From the NCBI RefSeq assembly GCF_907163105.1, contig NZ_OU015321.1, forward strand, positions 1,798,001 to 1,862,000: 64,000 nt of DNA. The letters are read 5' to 3'. Position numbers and translations under genes: made by a program. Each line of letters begins with the position of its first letter. Within the stretch, counting starts at the first letter, position 1. Shown here piece by piece: positions 62,175-64,000 of this stretch. The notes under the pieces are model-generated. The model made no database searches. It saw only the letters and a program-made list of their open reading frames with translations, and was not told the DNA's origin. Source of the stretch: Cloacibacterium caeni. GTDB lineage: Bacteria; Bacteroidota; Bacteroidia; Flavobacteriales; Weeksellaceae.

Positions 62175-62610
62175 AACTTAAATTCGTTTATATCATCTCT
62201 TTAATCTGCAAATTTTTAAAAATTACCTATTTTTCTCGTTACATCATTTTAATGCTTTGTTATATAATTGCTACTTCTCTGTTTCAATGAAGATTAAAAT
62301 TTGTTATTTCATTTTAACAACACAAAGATTTAAAATTTTGATTTACAATTTATTACATCATTTTAATTAAAATTTTTAGAATTTTAAGATGTTATAAAAT
62401 TTCAATTTTTTAATCTTTTTTTAAAAAAGCAGAAGTAAAAATATTGTAGAATAAAATGAGCAACTTTTCTGAAGAATTTTCTTCGCTTTCTACATGACAA
62501 AGATGTGACAATTGCCCAGCAATCTCATTACAAAAAATTGGCTTATTGTTATAGAATTTGCATAAAAAAACACGCTCAAAAAGCGCGTTTTAATATGTAA
62601 TAATTTCAAT
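62175..62610. other. Gene-free interval
   Basis: No gene is seen in these 436 bases beyond a terminator at 62567-62591. A minus-strand open frame at about 62425-62590 has no start codon and looks non-functional or remnant. Confidence 0.5.
62567..62591 (-). terminator. Terminator after the histidine kinase
   Basis: CACGCT and AGCGCG arms within A and T runs (one A-C mismatch in the stem) lie 20 bases after the kinase stop. Confidence 0.65.
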
Positions 62611-64000
62611 CTAAACTTCTGGCAAATAGACGGTAAATATGGCTCCTTCATTTGGTTTTCCTTCGGCGAAGATGAAGCCTTTGTGATTATCTACAATTTT
62701 TTTGCAAATAGCTAAACCAATTCCAGTTCCTGCGATTTCGTCTTTATTGTGTAATCTGCTGAAAAGCTCAAATATTCTATCCGAATATTCTGGTGAAAAA
62801 CCAATTCCGTTATCTGTAAAAGTAAACTTGTGGAAAATTCTCTTCGCAGTGAAAGTTACATTTCCTACTTTTTCAAAAGATGCTTTTTCGTAATCTATTC
62901 TGATTTCTGGAGCAACGTCTGGCTTAGAATATTTAATAGAATTCCCTAATAAATTGATAAACAACTGCTGAATCTGGAAAGGAATCACTTTCATTTTCGG
63001 AAGATGAGCGGTATGAATCACTGCTTTTTTCTCTTCTATAGGTTCTGCAATTTCGTGTTTTGCATTTTCCAGCAAATCATTAAGGTCTGCTTTTTCGAAA
63101 ACTTGTTCAGATTTATTGGTTCTAGAGAACTGTAGTAAATCTTTGATGAGCAATCTCATTCTTCCAGCCGCAACTTTTATTCTGTCGAAGTACTGTTGAC
63201 CAGTTTCCGTGAGATTTTGGTAATCTTTGGCTTCCAACCTCGAGATAAACGTTTCAATTTTTCTTAACGGCTCTTGCAAATCATGACTGGCAACATAGTT
63301 GAATGCCTGTAATTCTTTGTTAGACGCTTCCAGTTCTCTATTTTTTTGATTAGTTTCTATATTTTTATTGACTTCTTCAGTAATATCTTGCGTAATCATT
63401 AGATAATAGAACCCTTCATCTGAATCTTCAATCGGCTTATTAGAAACTCTAATGTATCTTATTTCGCCAGTATCTTTTTTTACAATTCTATGTTCGTAAG
63501 GTTTTGCGTTTTTATCTTTATTCTGTAATTTTTTTAGATTTTCTAATACATACTCTAAATCTTCTGGATATACATACGGAATGAAATTATCTACTTTAGG
63601 ATCAAAATTTTCTTTTTCCACTCCAAAAAGTCTGAAAATATTATCCGAAAACTCAAACTCAGTTTTGTCTACATTCCATTTCCAGAAGCCATATTTCCCG
63701 ATAATTTCTGCCTCTTTGCTGCTCTCATTGTAATATTTAAGTTCTTCGAAAGCTTTTTGAAGAGTATGACTTCTTTTAACTTCTTCTGAAATATTAACTA
63801 CAACTCCTGCCAGAAATTTATTTCCATTAGAATCATAAGTAGGTGTTCCTACTCCTTTTACATGAAGAATTTCTCCTGAAGGTCTTAAAATTCTATAAGT
63901 AAATGCTGGAAGATTTTCTTCTTCTTCCATTTTTGCCATTACACTTTTAAAATATTGTAAATCTTCTGGATGTACATAGTTATAATAGTTATCTAAATTA
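62611..64000 (-). CDS. PAS sensor histidine kinase (5' end beyond window)
   Basis: At least 463 residues are visible, open to the right edge. PAS domains come first (YVHPEDLQYFK before 63939, then a second PAS near 63300-63730), then the HisKA dimerisation region with the phospho-acceptor His in NYVASHDLQEPLRKI, then an HATPase_c domain: N box NLLGNSIKYS, G1 DNGIGFSP, F box IFELFSRL and G2 GTGIGLAI. No receiver is attached, and no response regulator is adjacent in this window. The upstream end and any membrane helices are outside. Confidence 0.93.
   Translation of the reverse strand, partial: NLDNYYNYVHPEDLQYFKSVMAKMEEEENLPAFTYRILRPSGEILHVKGVGTPTYDSNGNKFLAGVVVNISEEVKRSHTLQKAFEELKYYNESSKEAEIIGKYGFWKWNVDKTEFEFSDNIFRLFGVEKENFDPKVDNFIPYVYPEDLEYVLENLKKLQNKDKNAKPYEHRIVKKDTGEIRYIRVSNKPIEDSDEGFYYLMITQDITEEVNKNIETNQKNRELEASNKELQAFNYVASHDLQEPLRKIETFISRLEAKDYQNLTETGQQYFDRIKVAAGRMRLLIKDLLQFSRTNKSEQVFEKADLNDLLENAKHEIAEPIEEKKAVIHTAHLPKMKVIPFQIQQLFINLLGNSIKYSKPDVAPEIRIDYEKASFEKVGNVTFTAKRIFHKFTFTDNGIGFSPEYSDRIFELFSRLHNKDEIAGTGIGLAICKKIVDNHKGFIFAEGKPNEGAIFTVYLPEV

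Noticed and set aside
62425-62595. A minus-strand frame (CKFYNNKPIFCNEIAGQLSH...) in the gap before the histidine kinase terminator
   Set aside because: It has no start codon, a stop lies just upstream and it overlaps the terminator; at most a decayed gene end.
1-64000. CRISPR arrays, phage genes, toxin-antitoxin pairs, restriction systems
   Set aside because: I looked for spaced repeats and for the usual protein families and found none; the tandem units at 35038-35092 lack spacers and the PLD and AAA_14 genes have no obvious partner.

Overview
The window looks like chromosomal DNA of a low-GC member of the Flavobacteriia, most likely family Weeksellaceae (Chryseobacterium/Cloacibacterium type). 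The evidence is indirect but consistent: -7 boxes of the Bacteroidetes form TAnnTTTG, no obvious Shine-Dalgarno sequences, a PorP/SprF-type outer-membrane protein, DUF4290 upstream of murA, the rpmB-rpmG-DUF4295-ftsY order, and TonB-dependent iron uptake with PepSY. No phage, plasmid or CRISPR locus was found. The species assignment is inference only.

Layout. 1-5139 is a minus-strand translation block: rpsU, xerC, hpf, a tRNA cluster Thr(TGT)-Tyr-Gly-Thr(GGT), then tuf (cut by the window edge), plus an ABC exporter and truA. 5140-5605 is gene-free and holds four copies of a 13-bp palindrome. 5606-15988 holds housekeeping genes: a phosphoesterase, Smr protein, DUF6370, DUF3822, rsmD, murI, hemW, a PorP-like protein, rluD, a PASTA protein, ddl, coaD and a TRIC-type channel. 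A complete IS3-family insertion sequence lies at 16040-17383. 17446-28728 carries folA, a LemA/TPM cluster, a DUF2807 lipoprotein, an M3 peptidase, an orphan AAA_14/DUF4143 ATPase with a two-site operator-like region, comF, a PLD-like protein and upp. der follows at 28863-30170. 30395-34944 is a three-gene cassette of secreted proteins, including a 1076-residue adhesin-like protein.

35245-49269 runs through a haem-binding protein, DCC protein, DUF4290-murA, an aminotransferase, murB, ribB, fmt, recQ, two tandem OmpA-family porins and folK. 49300-54636 has sppA, ftsY, DUF4295, rpmG, rpmB and lnt. 54759-57696 is an iron-uptake unit (TonB receptor plus PepSY protein) whose promoter is bracketed by two Fur-box-like palindromes. 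It is followed by a short MscS channel, an ABC-F protein, a run of five small envelope/stress genes and a PAS sensor histidine kinase cut by the right edge.

Much of the window supports envelope building: MurI, MurA, MurB and Ddl for peptidoglycan precursors, Lnt for lipoprotein acylation, OmpA proteins and a PASTA protein. Two enzyme-level oddities stand out: MurA has Asp where the fosfomycin-reactive Cys normally sits, and RibB carries a GTP cyclohydrolase II-like domain that has lost its zinc cysteines. I did not find a clear, self-contained undescribed defence or biosynthetic system. The best candidates for new biology are the secreted three-gene cassette, the operator-like pair in front of the orphan ATPase, and the short repeats.
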